From positions 1 to 21,155 of the forward strand of contig CAWUZD010000001.1 of assembly GCA_963926925.1 (NCBI GenBank): a stretch of 21,155 nt of DNA. Direction: 5' to 3'. Below the pieces are notes generated by a model. The model saw only the letters and a list, made by a program, of their open reading frames with translations, was not told the origin of the DNA and made no database searches. Each line of letters starts with the position of its first letter. The stretch's first letter is position 1. Position numbers and translations under genes: made by a program. Shown here piece by piece: positions 12,723 to 20,355 of the stretch. The stretch is from Paralactobacillus_A sp963926925. GTDB taxonomy: Bacteria; Bacillota; Bacilli; Lactobacillales; Lactobacillaceae.

Positions 12723-14903
12723 TTAACTACGATATTTATCATCTTGACGATAGACATAGAAGTATGGGCAACCTGCTAAGTGCCAGTAATAATTGTAATT
12801 AAGTACTTGCACAGCAGTTCCAGGTTGACCATTAGTGTAATAGCAAGTTGAAATGCAGTTAGCATTATTACCATCATTAGTAATTACTAAGGTATGGCCA
12901 CCAGCACCAGCACTTTCACCTAATTTACCCCAAATAATAACATCACCCCATTGTGGTGTGAAACTAGTATTTTCAGCAACTAAGTGATAGCCACTTGCTA
13001 ATAAGTAACCATGCAATGTTTCGGTATTATACAAGTATGCCGGCCGCGCACCACCAGCATCAGCGATGGCTTGTGTCATTGAACCAGAACAATCAGCTGT
13101 TCCATCGCTACCATTCCGTGAACCGCACATTGAATAAGTTAAACGACCAATGTGATTATAGAACCATTCAAGAACGCGTTCATTAAAGCCATCAAAGACG
13201 CCGTTATTATCAAAGTATAACCATTGGTTACCAGCCCAACTCCAACCAGTGTTCATTGCACCACTAACGGTATTAAAGTAATATTCATGCCAGCCTAATT
13301 GTTGCCAACCATAAAGCATTTGCCCTTGATCATTGTAGTAAACCGTCTTATTGTGGCGTAAATTACCATCATAAACACTTTGGAAACCGGTTAACATCAT
13401 GCCACTATATGGTTGGAAATAATACCAATGACCGTCAATGTATTGTTGACCATATTGCATTTGGCCTTGGTTATTGTAGTAAACCTTTTTACCTGGCAAT
13501 TGTTGGAAACCAGTTTGCATCGCACCCGTTGGCTCAGCAAAGTAATACCAGTTACCATTAATATGTTGTTGACCGTATTGCATTTGACCATCTTGGTTAT
13601 AATAAACCGTCTTATTATGCTTTAAGCCACCATCATAAACGCTTTGGAAACCAGTTAATACTAAACCACTATATGGTTGTAAGTAATACCAATGACCAGC
13701 AATATTTTGTTGACCGTATTGCATTTGCCCTTGATCATTGTAATAAACTTTTTTACCTGGTAATTGTTGGAAACCAGTTAAACGCATGCCACTATATGGT
13801 TGTAAGTAGTACCAGTGACCATCAATGTATTGTTGACCATATTGCATTTGACCATTTTGCGCATAGTAAACAACTTTACCTGGTAATTGTTGCCAACCAG
13901 TTTGCATGGCACCACTAACATTGTCAAATAAGTACCAATGACTATCAATATCTTGTTGACCATATAACATTTGGCCTAAGTTATTATAGTAAACAGTCTT
14001 ATTATGACGTAAATTACCATCATAAACGCTTTGGAAACCAGTTAAGAAGTTGCCGTGGTTATCATATAAATACCAATGACCATCTTGAAACTTTTGAGTA
14101 GTGTAATAAGTGTCATTATTGGTATTAGTAGTAGCTAAAACAACTGGTTGTGCCTTGGTTACACTACTATTAGTTGTGTCAGTGCTGTTATCATGATGAA
14201 CATCACTAGTTGTGTTAGTTGCACTAACTGCTGCAGCTTGGGAAACATTATCATGTTTAGCATCACTAGTAGTTGCAACTTGTGCACTAGTTGATGAAGC
14301 ACTAGTTTGACTGTTATTAGCTTGTGAAGTTACGGCACTAGTAGCTTGAGATTGCGTAGTTGTTGGAGCAACAGCACTGGCTTGGCTAGCTTTTGCAACT
14401 TGTGAAGCAGCTGTACTATGAACAGCCTGTGATGCTGTGGCATTACTTACAGTTGTTACTTGTGAATGTTGTGTAGTTGCACTCGTTTGCCGTTGTGCGG
14501 AAACGACAATAACATGTTGTGATGTTACAGCAGAGGTAGCACTAGCAGGAGTTGCTTTACTATTAGCAGCACTTACTTGTGAAACAGTCTTAGCATTATT
14601 AACGGCACTAGCTTGGCTAGCAGTACTTGCTACAGCAGCAGTACTAGTTGCTACTTGGGAAGTGGCACTTACGGCACTTGCTTGAGAAGTATGCTTATTA
14701 CTACTCATTAAAACAGCATCAGTTGTTGAACTAGCACTAGTTGTCTTAACAGCTTGTGTTAAATCATCACTTGTTTTAACAGTATCCGCATGTGCAATGT
14801 GTGGCACTAATAAGCATGCTTGGGCAGCAGTTGTAATGATTGCAGCAATAACCCAGCGTTTTCCACTTTTATACATCTTAAAATGTTTCTTAGGTTCTTC
14901 CAT
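12723..14903 (-). CDS. Secreted repeat-rich peptidoglycan hydrolase, Amidase_5 domain
   Basis: This is a 726-residue exported protein. The N-terminus has the Lactobacillales KxYKxGKxW signal motif (K9-M-Y-K-S-G-K-R-W17), a hydrophobic run and a likely cleavage after A39 (AHA|D). Residues about 40-263 are almost only Ser, Thr, Ala, Gln and Val, a wall-spanning and possibly glycosylated spacer. Residues about 264-572 are six tandem choline/glucan-binding-type units (YY..GQMQYGQQ.I.GHWYY...TGF). The C-terminal about 150 residues match the phage-type Amidase_5 fold: EWFYNHIGRLTYSM, catalytic C605 in ADCSGSM, WGDVIIWG and H670 in GAGGHTLVI. The protein should bind surface polymer and cut peptidoglycan stem peptides or the amide bond, so it may act in daughter-cell separation or lysis. 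The start chosen is at 14903, with AAAGGAA 10 bases before. A longer frame from 14945 lacks a ribosome binding site. No LPXTG sorting signal is present. Confidence 0.9.
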   Translation of the reverse strand: MEEPKKHFKMYKSGKRWVIAAIITTAAQACLLVPHIAHADTVKTSDDLTQAVKTTSASSTTDAVLMSSNKHTSQASAVSATSQVATSTAAVASTASQASAVNNAKTVSQVSAANSKATPASATSAVTSQHVIVVSAQRQTSATTQHSQVTTVSNATASQAVHSTAASQVAKASQASAVAPTTTQSQATSAVTSQANNSQTSASSTSAQVATTSDAKHDNVSQAAAVSATNTTSDVHHDNSTDTTNSSVTKAQPVVLATTNTNNDTYYTTQKFQDGHWYLYDNHGNFLTGFQSVYDGNLRHNKTVYYNNLGQMLYGQQDIDSHWYLFDNVSGAMQTGWQQLPGKVVYYAQNGQMQYGQQYIDGHWYYLQPYSGMRLTGFQQLPGKKVYYNDQGQMQYGQQNIAGHWYYLQPYSGLVLTGFQSVYDGGLKHNKTVYYNQDGQMQYGQQHINGNWYYFAEPTGAMQTGFQQLPGKKVYYNNQGQMQYGQQYIDGHWYYFQPYSGMMLTGFQSVYDGNLRHNKTVYYNDQGQMLYGWQQLGWHEYYFNTVSGAMNTGWSWAGNQWLYFDNNGVFDGFNERVLEWFYNHIGRLTYSMCGSRNGSDGTADCSGSMTQAIADAGGARPAYLYNTETLHGYLLASGYHLVAENTSFTPQWGDVIIWGKLGESAGAGGHTLVITNDGNNANCISTCYYTNGQPGTAVQVLNYNYYWHLAGCPYFYVYRQDDKYRS
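13180..14117 (-). repeat. Six tandem cell-wall/glucan-binding repeats inside the hydrolase gene
   Basis: Each unit encodes an aromatic turn such as HWYYLQPYSG or HWYLFDNVSG, then TGF or TGW, a linker, VYYN and GQMxYGQQ. Two linker types occur: a short QQLPGKKVYY and a long QSVYDGNLRHNKTVYY. In order from the N-terminus they run long, short, short, long, short, long. The DNA copies are close (for example at about 13396-13500 and 13790-13890), which makes the block prone to recombination between units and changes in copy number. Confidence 0.85.
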
Positions 14904-14950
14904 CAAATAGAAATTCCTTTCATATATTTTCCGAATTATTAACATGAAAA

Positions 14951-14980
14951 ATTATAATAATATTAATTAATTATGTCCAA
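14951..14980 (-). promoter_or_regulatory. Promoter of the wall hydrolase gene
   Basis: On the minus strand TTGGAC (14975-14980) and TATAAT (14951-14956) are separated by 18 very A/T-rich bases. It lies about 48 bases upstream of the chosen start and just downstream of the murF terminator, so the hydrolase is its own transcription unit. Confidence 0.7.
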
Positions 14981-15003
14981 CTGCTTAATAAGCGTAATAT
15001 CAA

Positions 15004-15038
15004 CAAAAGGGGCGTGTTTATTGCAAACACGTCCCTTT
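15004..15038 (-). terminator. Intrinsic terminator of murF
   Basis: On the minus strand AAAGGGACGTGTTT and AAACACGCCCCTTT form a 14-bp stem with one A-C mismatch around a 5-base loop, followed by a short T-run (CCCTTTTG). It begins 23 bases after the murF stop. Confidence 0.75.
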
Positions 15039-15061
15039 GTGAAATTTAGATAACAATTTTA

Positions 15062-16447
15062 TTAATTTGTTTGTAACATTGCCAAAACATTTTCTAAATG
15101 CATGCCATGACTACCTTTAAGCATGATAATATCATTCTTAGTTAAATCATGTTGTAAGGCAGCAATCAATTCTTCTTGTTGACCAAATGGATAATAATGC
15201 ACATCCCCACTTGGATACTTATCTTGTAAGCGATCAGCTAATACTTTCATTTCATCGCCATACAAGTAAACTTCATTAATGACAGTTGGATCTAATGAAT
15301 CAGCAATCTCCGCATGCAATTGTGCACTGGCATCACCTAATTCAAGCATGTCACCTAAGACCGCAATCCGTCGACCGTTATTATCAACATTAACTTTACC
15401 AAAGTTCCGTAAAACTGCTTTTAAAGCTGTTGGATTAGAATTATAAACATCACTTAAAATGCGTTCACCCTTCGCACCGGTTAACCATTGTGTCCGGTTC
15501 TTAGTAACTTGGAAACTAGCTAATGCTGCTTGCATTTTTTCAGGTTTAATGTGAAAACGCCGACCAACTAGCATCGCTGCTAAAGCGTTGTAAACATTAT
15601 ACGCACCCATCATCGGAATTGTAAATGTTAAATCAGGCCATTTATTTAACTTAAAGACAGTATGGTCACTCATTGCATTAATTTCTTCTGGATATAAATC
15701 ATTGTCATGATTGCTACCAAACCGCTTCAAATCAACCTTCAAATCTTTAACCCGTTCATTTAATAATGGTTCATCACCGTTATAAACTAATAAGCCATCT
15801 TCTTTAAGACCATCGGTAATTTCCATTTTGGCATCAGCAATTTTATCACGGGTGCCAAAGAATTCAATGTGGGCTTCACCAATCATAGTGATTACAGCAA
15901 CATCAGGTTGTACTAACTTACTTAAGAAGTCTAATTGACCAGGCCGGTCCATACCCATTTCAACGACTAAGATTTCAGTATTAGTCTTCATTGAAAGAAT
16001 GGTCATCGGTACGCCAATTTCATTATTAAAGTTATCTTGTGTCTTGTGGACATTAAATTGGGTAGCTAAAATAGCTGCAATCATATCCTTAGTAGTTGTC
16101 TTACCATTACTACCAGTAACTGCTACTACCTTAGGATTTACTTTCATCAATAAGTAATATTGCGCTAATTTTTGCAAGGCTTGCAAAGTATTATCAACGA
16201 CAATAATAGGCATATCAACAGGGCATTCACCATGATCAGCTTGCCAAAAACTTGCTACTGCTCCAGCTGCTTGCGCTTGTTTAATAAATTCATGACCATC
16301 GCGTTCACCGCTTAACGGAATAAATAATGCGCCTGGTTGTAATTTTCGTGTATCAAAAGCAACGCTTGAAATATCGACATCTTGCCATTTTGAAACATCA
16401 TTTTGTGCTCCAACTACTCTGGCAATTTCACTAAGTTGCATTTCCAT
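15062..16447 (-). CDS. murF: UDP-MurNAc-tripeptide D-alanyl-D-alanine ligase
   Basis: MurF joins D-Ala-D-Ala to the UDP-MurNAc-tripeptide, the last cytoplasmic stem-peptide step. The 461 residues include the N-terminal SSVAFDTRKLQPGALFIPLSG, the ATP loop VTGSNGKTTTKDM (K116), QDNFNNEIGVP, VEMGMDRPGQLDFL, GEAHIEFFGTRDKIADAK, and the C-terminal SDVYNSNPTALKAVL and LGDMLELGD. The start at 16447 follows AAGGAG at 9-base spacing. A second in-frame ATG lies two codons later and is equally possible. An unrecognised gene ends 35 bases upstream and is probably on the same transcript. ddl, the usual neighbour of murF, is not present here. Confidence 0.96.
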   Translation of the reverse strand: MEMQLSEIARVVGAQNDVSKWQDVDISSVAFDTRKLQPGALFIPLSGERDGHEFIKQAQAAGAVASFWQADHGECPVDMPIIVVDNTLQALQKLAQYYLLMKVNPKVVAVTGSNGKTTTKDMIAAILATQFNVHKTQDNFNNEIGVPMTILSMKTNTEILVVEMGMDRPGQLDFLSKLVQPDVAVITMIGEAHIEFFGTRDKIADAKMEITDGLKEDGLLVYNGDEPLLNERVKDLKVDLKRFGSNHDNDLYPEEINAMSDHTVFKLNKWPDLTFTIPMMGAYNVYNALAAMLVGRRFHIKPEKMQAALASFQVTKNRTQWLTGAKGERILSDVYNSNPTALKAVLRNFGKVNVDNNGRRIAVLGDMLELGDASAQLHAEIADSLDPTVINEVYLYGDEMKVLADRLQDKYPSGDVHYYPFGQQEELIAALQHDLTKNDIIMLKGSHGMHLENVLAMLQTN

Positions 16448-16482
16448 AAAATAAATCTCCTTAATATAACAATAATGGCTAA

Positions 16483-17229
16483 TTATGCTTTAACTAATGA
16501 TAAATTCCATTCACTAGTATGCAGCGAAAATGACAAAATACCCATTGGCACTGCATCTTCATGATTCCAATGATCATCATTCACTACCAAATGTTGTAAA
16601 TAGTAAATTGGAATTTGTAAAACACCTTGTTGTGTACGCATTTGCGAAAAAACAAACACTACTCCTTGTGCCATTAATGAACGTAACTGGTTAAAAACAT
16701 CAACGCTTAATGGTGTTAAACGTGATTGTCGTAATCTTAACCAAAAACCCTGTTCTGCCTTACGTTCACGAATATGTCTTAAGACTGCTGAATTAAAAAC
16801 ATGATAAAACCGTTCTAAATAACGATAATACGTCTTATTCATCCCATTGGGCAAATCCAGATAAACAAACCGATTACCTAATTTGTAATAAAATGGCGAA
16901 TGTAAGTAAGTTGCAGTATGACCTAAATATAGCAATTCAGCAACTTCATACGGGGTTACTTCGTCTAAATAACTATCACTTTGATAATCAAGCCACTTCC
17001 GTGTGGTAATCTTACGATCATTAAAATAATTAGTAATATCCATTGAATCTGATAAAATATTAAAACCAGTATGTGGATCAATCAATTCATTATAGTCAAC
17101 TGGTGTTAATAATAACAAATGCTCTGGTAATTTCGTTAGACTTTTAAAAAAATCAATTGCCGTAATTCCATATGATAAAACAATATTTTCAACTGTTCCC
17201 AAACATACATAAATAATATCCCGATTCAT
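16483..17229 (-). CDS. Uncharacterised protein upstream of murF
   Basis: I do not recognise this 248-residue protein. No signal peptide or clear transmembrane segment is visible. It is rich in aromatic residues (Tyr and Phe, for example PFYYKLGNRFVYLDLPNG and KTYYRYLERFYHVF), with a basic patch RHIRERKAEQGFWLRLRQSR in the middle and a C-terminal part of alternating hydrophobic residues that looks like beta strands (GVVFVFSQMRTQ, LQIPIYYLQHLVV, GILSFSLHTSEW). The opening IIYVCLGTVENIVLSYG is hydrophobic at its start. The ATG at 17229 has a weak GTGGAAA before it and a TGATAAAAT extended -10 upstream. It ends 35 bases before murF with no terminator between, so it is probably co-transcribed. A wall-linked role follows only from that context. 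Confidence 0.75.
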   Translation of the reverse strand: MNRDIIYVCLGTVENIVLSYGITAIDFFKSLTKLPEHLLLLTPVDYNELIDPHTGFNILSDSMDITNYFNDRKITTRKWLDYQSDSYLDEVTPYEVAELLYLGHTATYLHSPFYYKLGNRFVYLDLPNGMNKTYYRYLERFYHVFNSAVLRHIRERKAEQGFWLRLRQSRLTPLSVDVFNQLRSLMAQGVVFVFSQMRTQQGVLQIPIYYLQHLVVNDDHWNHEDAVPMGILSFSLHTSEWNLSLVKA

Positions 17230-17261
17230 ACTTTTTCCACTTCATCAAATTAGTTGTTATT

Positions 17262-17270
17262 ATTTTATCA
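17262..17270 (-). promoter_or_regulatory. Extended -10 promoter of the unknown gene-murF unit
   Basis: The complement reads TGATAAAAT, an extended -10, about 33 bases before the start of the unknown gene. The -35 region is A/T-rich without a clear hexamer. No other candidate is seen in this 162-base divergent intergenic region for the minus strand. Confidence 0.45.
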
Positions 17271-17343
17271 CAAAGTATCTTAATAATTATTTCAGTTATT
17301 TTTCATTTTTCAACAATCAGTAATATTTCACCAATTAATATTC

Positions 17344-17389
17344 TATAATAGTTAATTGTTTAACAATTTTGATGAAAGAAGCAATTAAC
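17344..17389 (+). promoter_or_regulatory. -10 box, dyad and leader hairpin of the MFS gene
   Basis: A TATAAT lies at 17344-17349, with no convincing -35. Directly after it is the odd palindrome AATTGTT-T-AACAATT (17354-17368), where transcription should begin, which is typical operator placement. Overlapping it, GTTAATTG (17351-17358) and CAATTAAC (17382-17389) are perfect 8-base inverted repeats that would enclose GAAAGAAG, the only Shine-Dalgarno-like sequence before the start codon at 17392. Either repressor binding or RNA folding could thus control this gene. Confidence 0.45.
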
Positions 17390-17391
17390 TA

Positions 17392-18600
17392 ATGTCTCAA
17401 GAAAAAACACCGGAATGGCAACATAATTTACGGGTTTTGTGGTTTGGTAATTTTACCATTGCCATGGGTTATAACCTTATTATGCCTTTCATGTCCTTAT
17501 ATATTCGTGAATTAGGTCATTTTAGTGCCGCTCAATTGAACTTTTGGAGTGGCTTTTCATTTTCAATTACTTTCTTAGTTTCCGCCTTAATGGCGCCAGT
17601 ATGGGGCAAGCTTGCTGACCGCCATGGTCGGAAGTTAATTCTGATGTGTACTTCATTTGGTATGGCAACAATGCTTGGTTTAATGGGAACAGTTCAAAAT
17701 GTTTATGAACTTTTGCTGCTGCGATTAGGTCAAGGTTTGTTTGCCGGTTATGTTAGCAACACAACTGCCCTCATCGCCACGAGTGCTCCGCAAGAACACA
17801 GTGGCAAAGCCATTAGTACATTATCAACGGGAACAACTTCAGGAATGTTAATTGGCCCATTATTAGGTGGTATTGTTGCGCAATTAGTTGGTTACCGGCA
17901 TACCTTTTTCATTACTGGTTGTACTGACTATGTAGTTTTCTTACTAACGACGTTCCTAGTCCGTGAAAAACACTTCAAGCCAGTTACAATGCTTCATATG
18001 AGCGCACGGAAAGTCTTTAAACAACTAAAATATCCCCAAGTGGTTATTGGCATGATGGTAACAACGATGATTATTCAAGCTTCTAATAACTCAATTTCAC
18101 CAATTATTAGCTTGTATATTCGCCAATTACTTCATGGTCAAGGTAAAGTTGCATTAATTAGTGGGATTATTGCGGCATTACCAGGGATTGCTAATTTACT
18201 AGTTGCCACCCATTTTGGCGCCTTAGGTGATAAAATTGGTACACAAAAAATCTTAATTGGTGGGTTATTATTAGCCCTATGTATTTATATTCCGCAAGCT
18301 TTTGTTAAAAATGTTTGGCAATTAGCCGCATTGCGGTTGTTAGTTGGTGTTTCTGATGCGGCATTAATTCCGCAAGTCCAAACATTACTATCCAAGTATT
18401 CACCACATGAATTTTCCGGACGAATATACAGTTATAACCAGTCATTCCAGTTCATGGGTAACGTAATTGGACCAATGATTGGTTCGTTTGTTTCTAACAT
18501 TGGTGGTTATAGTAGTGTCTTCTTATCAACTACTTGCTTAATTATTATCAATTTAATTTGGGTATCAATTAATACTCGCCAAATTATTCATAATCATTAA
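17392..18600 (+). CDS. MFS drug/solute exporter, DHA1-type
   Basis: This 402-residue major facilitator has about 12 membrane segments. Motif A between helices 2 and 3 reads GKLADRHGRKLIL, and the export-type motif C in helix 5 reads GTTSGMLIGPLLGGIV. A weaker motif A copy (HFGALGDKIGTQKIL) is in the second half. The N-terminal NFTIAMGYNLIMPFMSLYIREL resembles the multidrug-efflux DHA1 branch (PmrA/NorA-like), proton antiporters in the cytoplasmic membrane. The substrate cannot be read from sequence. It stands alone, divergent from the unknown gene-murF unit and convergent with rpmE2. The ribosome binding site is poor (GAAAGAAG at 12 bases) and lies in a possible hairpin. Confidence 0.9.
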   Translation: MSQEKTPEWQHNLRVLWFGNFTIAMGYNLIMPFMSLYIRELGHFSAAQLNFWSGFSFSITFLVSALMAPVWGKLADRHGRKLILMCTSFGMATMLGLMGTVQNVYELLLLRLGQGLFAGYVSNTTALIATSAPQEHSGKAISTLSTGTTSGMLIGPLLGGIVAQLVGYRHTFFITGCTDYVVFLLTTFLVREKHFKPVTMLHMSARKVFKQLKYPQVVIGMMVTTMIIQASNNSISPIISLYIRQLLHGQGKVALISGIIAALPGIANLLVATHFGALGDKIGTQKILIGGLLLALCIYIPQAFVKNVWQLAALRLLVGVSDAALIPQVQTLLSKYSPHEFSGRIYSYNQSFQFMGNVIGPMIGSFVSNIGGYSSVFLSTTCLIIINLIWVSINTRQIIHNH

Positions 18601-18604
18601 AAAT

Positions 18605-18638
18605 AAAAAAGACTGTGAGTTAACTCACAGTCTTTTTT
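18605..18638. terminator. Bidirectional terminator between the MFS gene and rpmE2
   Basis: A perfect 34-base palindrome has arms AAAAAAGACTGTGAGTT and AACTCACAGTCTTTTTT. The outer six bases form A and T runs on both strands. It lies 5 bases after the MFS stop and 11 bases from the rpmE2 stop. Confidence 0.92.
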
Positions 18639-18648
18639 ATCAATCAGC

Positions 18649-18906
18649 TTATTTGTTATCTGATGTAAAACCGTATTTCTTGTTGAAGCGTTCAACACGA
18701 CCATCGGCTTTAGCAAATTTTTGCTTACCTGTGTAGAATGGGTGTGAATCTGATGTAACTTCAACACGGATTAATGGGTATGTTTTGCCATCTTCCCATT
18801 CAACAGTTTCATTAGAGGTTGCTGTTGAACCTGATAAGAATTTATAACCTGTTGATGAATCCATGAAAACTACGGGATGGTAATCTGGATGAATACCTTT
18901 CTTCAT
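18649..18906 (-). CDS. rpmE2: 50S ribosomal protein L31 type B
   Basis: This 85-residue large-subunit ribosomal protein belongs to the zinc-independent class. The family marks are MKKGIHPDYHPVVFMDSSTG, FLSGSTATSNETVEWEDGKTYPL, VEVTSDSHPFYTGKQKF and the C-terminal GRVERFNKKYGF. The CxxC zinc ligands of the type A paralogue are absent. In bacteria with both types, B replaces A under zinc limitation. Whether a type A copy exists is not visible here. The start follows AAAGGAGCG at 8-base spacing. It lies 118 bases after rho with a candidate promoter and a possible structured leader in the gap. Confidence 0.97.
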   Translation of the reverse strand: MKKGIHPDYHPVVFMDSSTGYKFLSGSTATSNETVEWEDGKTYPLIRVEVTSDSHPFYTGKQKFAKADGRVERFNKKYGFTSDNK

Positions 18907-18924
18907 AATCTAAGCGCTCCTTTG

Positions 18925-18959
18925 CCCTGATCCTGCTAAAAGTGCCTTGCGAATCAGAG
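18925..18959 (-). promoter_or_regulatory. Candidate leader hairpin of rpmE2
   Basis: On the minus strand CTCTGAT and ATCAGGG (one G-U) can pair across a 21-base loop and end 5 bases before the Shine-Dalgarno sequence AAAGGAGCG. L31 leaders that mediate autoregulation are known in several bacterial groups. I cannot test whether this matches one, and the pairing is short. Confidence 0.3.
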
Positions 18960-18985
18960 ATTAATATTGTGTATTAACGTGTTAA

Positions 18986-19014
18986 ATGCTAGCATATTCA
19001 TCAAAAAATTACAA
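18986..19014 (-). promoter_or_regulatory. Candidate promoter of rpmE2
   Basis: On the minus strand TTGTAA (19009-19014) and TAGCAT (18986-18991) are separated by 17 bases, and the -10 is preceded by TGC (extended -10 pattern). Initiation here would give a leader of about 75 bases before the L31 start. It begins just after the rho stop codon. Confidence 0.45.
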
Positions 19015-19024
19015 GTTATCTTTT

Positions 19025-20338
19025 TTAATGAAGTAAGTCGGAACGCCGGACAATATGGTGACGGACCGGTGTTTCAGCTTTTTCAATGGTTTGCATTTGT
19101 GCCAAGAATGATGCATTATCTGGCGTATTTTTTAATAATTTCAAAACTTGTTCAGTATTAGTAATCGTATCTTTACCCATATTACGCCGCAACTTATAAA
19201 TTGTTTCAAGCGTAGTTTTATCTTGTAATAATTCCTCTTTACGTGTTCCAGACTTAACCAAATCAATTGCTGGAAAAATTCGGTGTTCAGCCAATTCACG
19301 GGAAAGCATCATTTCTAAGTTACCGGTACCTTTAAATTCTTCATAGATAACATCATCCATCCGACTCCCGGTATCAATCAAAGCGGTAGCTAAGATTGTT
19401 AAACTGCCACCTTCTTCAATGTTACGAGCGGCACCAAAGAAACGTTTTGGCCGGTAAAAGGCAGCTGGATCAATTCCCCCTGATAAAGTCCGTCCAGAAG
19501 GTGGTGTTGTTAAATTATAAGCCCGTGTCATCCGGGTTAATGAATCAACGAGAATAACAACATCCCGTTTGTCTTCAACTAACCGTTCCGCCCGTTCCAA
19601 AACTAATTCAGATACCCGTGTATGGTTTTGTGGTTGTTGATCAAAGGTTGAGGAAACCACATCACCTTTAACTGACCGTTCAATATCAGTTACTTCTTCA
19701 GGACGTTCATCAATTAATAAGACAATTAAATAAACATCAGGATAATTAGCAGTAATGCCATTAGCAATGGCCTTTAACAAACTCGTTTTACCAGCTTTAG
19801 GTGGAGCGACAATTAATCCCCGTTGACCAAAGCCAACTGGTGTAAATAAATCAATAACGCGCGTTGATAATTGTGATTGCACTGTTTCCAATTTAATTTG
19901 TTTATCAGGATAAATGGCAGTTAATGCTGGAAAATGTGGCCGTTTGGTTGCTTCTTCAGGATCTTTACCATTAACTGTATCAACATGCATTAACCCATAA
20001 AAATGTTCTTTGGGTTTTGGTGCCCGTGCTTCGCCAGTTACAAAATCACCATTACGAAGACCGAAACGACGAATTTGGGATGCTGAAATATATACATCTT
20101 CTTGTGAAGGTCCATAATTAATTGGCCGTAAAAAACCATAGCCTTCATCAGCCACAATGTCTAAGACCCCTTCCATTGTCGTAAAACCTTGTTCCTTAGC
20201 TTGTGCACGTAATACGGCAAGGGAAAGTTCCTTCTTATTCATTTTGCTATAATAAGGGATCTTATATTCCCGTGCATATTGATAAATTTGTTTGAGGGTT
20301 TGGTTTTTTAGCTCCCCCATTGTTAAATAATCGCTCAT
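19025..20338 (-). CDS. rho: Transcription termination factor Rho
   Basis: Rho is the hexameric RNA helicase that ends transcription at rut-dependent sites and limits antisense RNA. The 437-residue protein contains the N-terminal Rho domain (LKNQTLKQIYQYAREYKIPYY), the RNA-binding OSB domain (EGVLDIVADEGYGFLRP and DVYISASQIRRFGLRNGD), the Walker A loop PPKAGKTSLL (K184), IDERPEEVTDIER, the Walker B region VVILVDSLTRMTRAYN, the Q-loop/R-loop segment SGRTLSGGIDP, and FKGTGNLEM. Length is normal and no large insertion is present. The start at 20338 has AGGG before it, 17 bases after the murA stop, so murA and rho are one transcript. Confidence 0.97.
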   Translation of the reverse strand: MSDYLTMGELKNQTLKQIYQYAREYKIPYYSKMNKKELSLAVLRAQAKEQGFTTMEGVLDIVADEGYGFLRPINYGPSQEDVYISASQIRRFGLRNGDFVTGEARAPKPKEHFYGLMHVDTVNGKDPEEATKRPHFPALTAIYPDKQIKLETVQSQLSTRVIDLFTPVGFGQRGLIVAPPKAGKTSLLKAIANGITANYPDVYLIVLLIDERPEEVTDIERSVKGDVVSSTFDQQPQNHTRVSELVLERAERLVEDKRDVVILVDSLTRMTRAYNLTTPPSGRTLSGGIDPAAFYRPKRFFGAARNIEEGGSLTILATALIDTGSRMDDVIYEEFKGTGNLEMMLSRELAEHRIFPAIDLVKSGTRKEELLQDKTTLETIYKLRRNMGKDTITNTEQVLKLLKNTPDNASFLAQMQTIEKAETPVRHHIVRRSDLLH

Positions 20339-20355
20339 ATTAATCGCCCTATATT

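Noticed and set aside
13180..14117. Regular repeats resembling a CRISPR array
   Set aside because: The repeats are in frame, encode aromatic binding motifs of a secreted protein, vary at third positions, and have no unique spacers or cas genes.
14437..14685. Open 82-codon plus-strand frame rich in Ala, Val and Thr
   Set aside because: It is the antisense of the Ser/Thr/Ala-rich spacer of the wall hydrolase. The low-complexity codons keep the opposite strand open. No ribosome binding site or promoter is visible.
12723..14903. Prophage remnant because of the phage-type amidase domain
   Set aside because: No other phage gene is adjacent, and the gene has a host-type secretion signal, binding repeats and its own promoter and terminator between core genes.
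14904..14945. Longer N-terminus for the wall hydrolase
   Set aside because: The KxYKxGKxW signal normally starts within about ten residues of the N-terminus. AAAGGAA precedes the ATG at 14901-14903, and the upstream ATG has no site.
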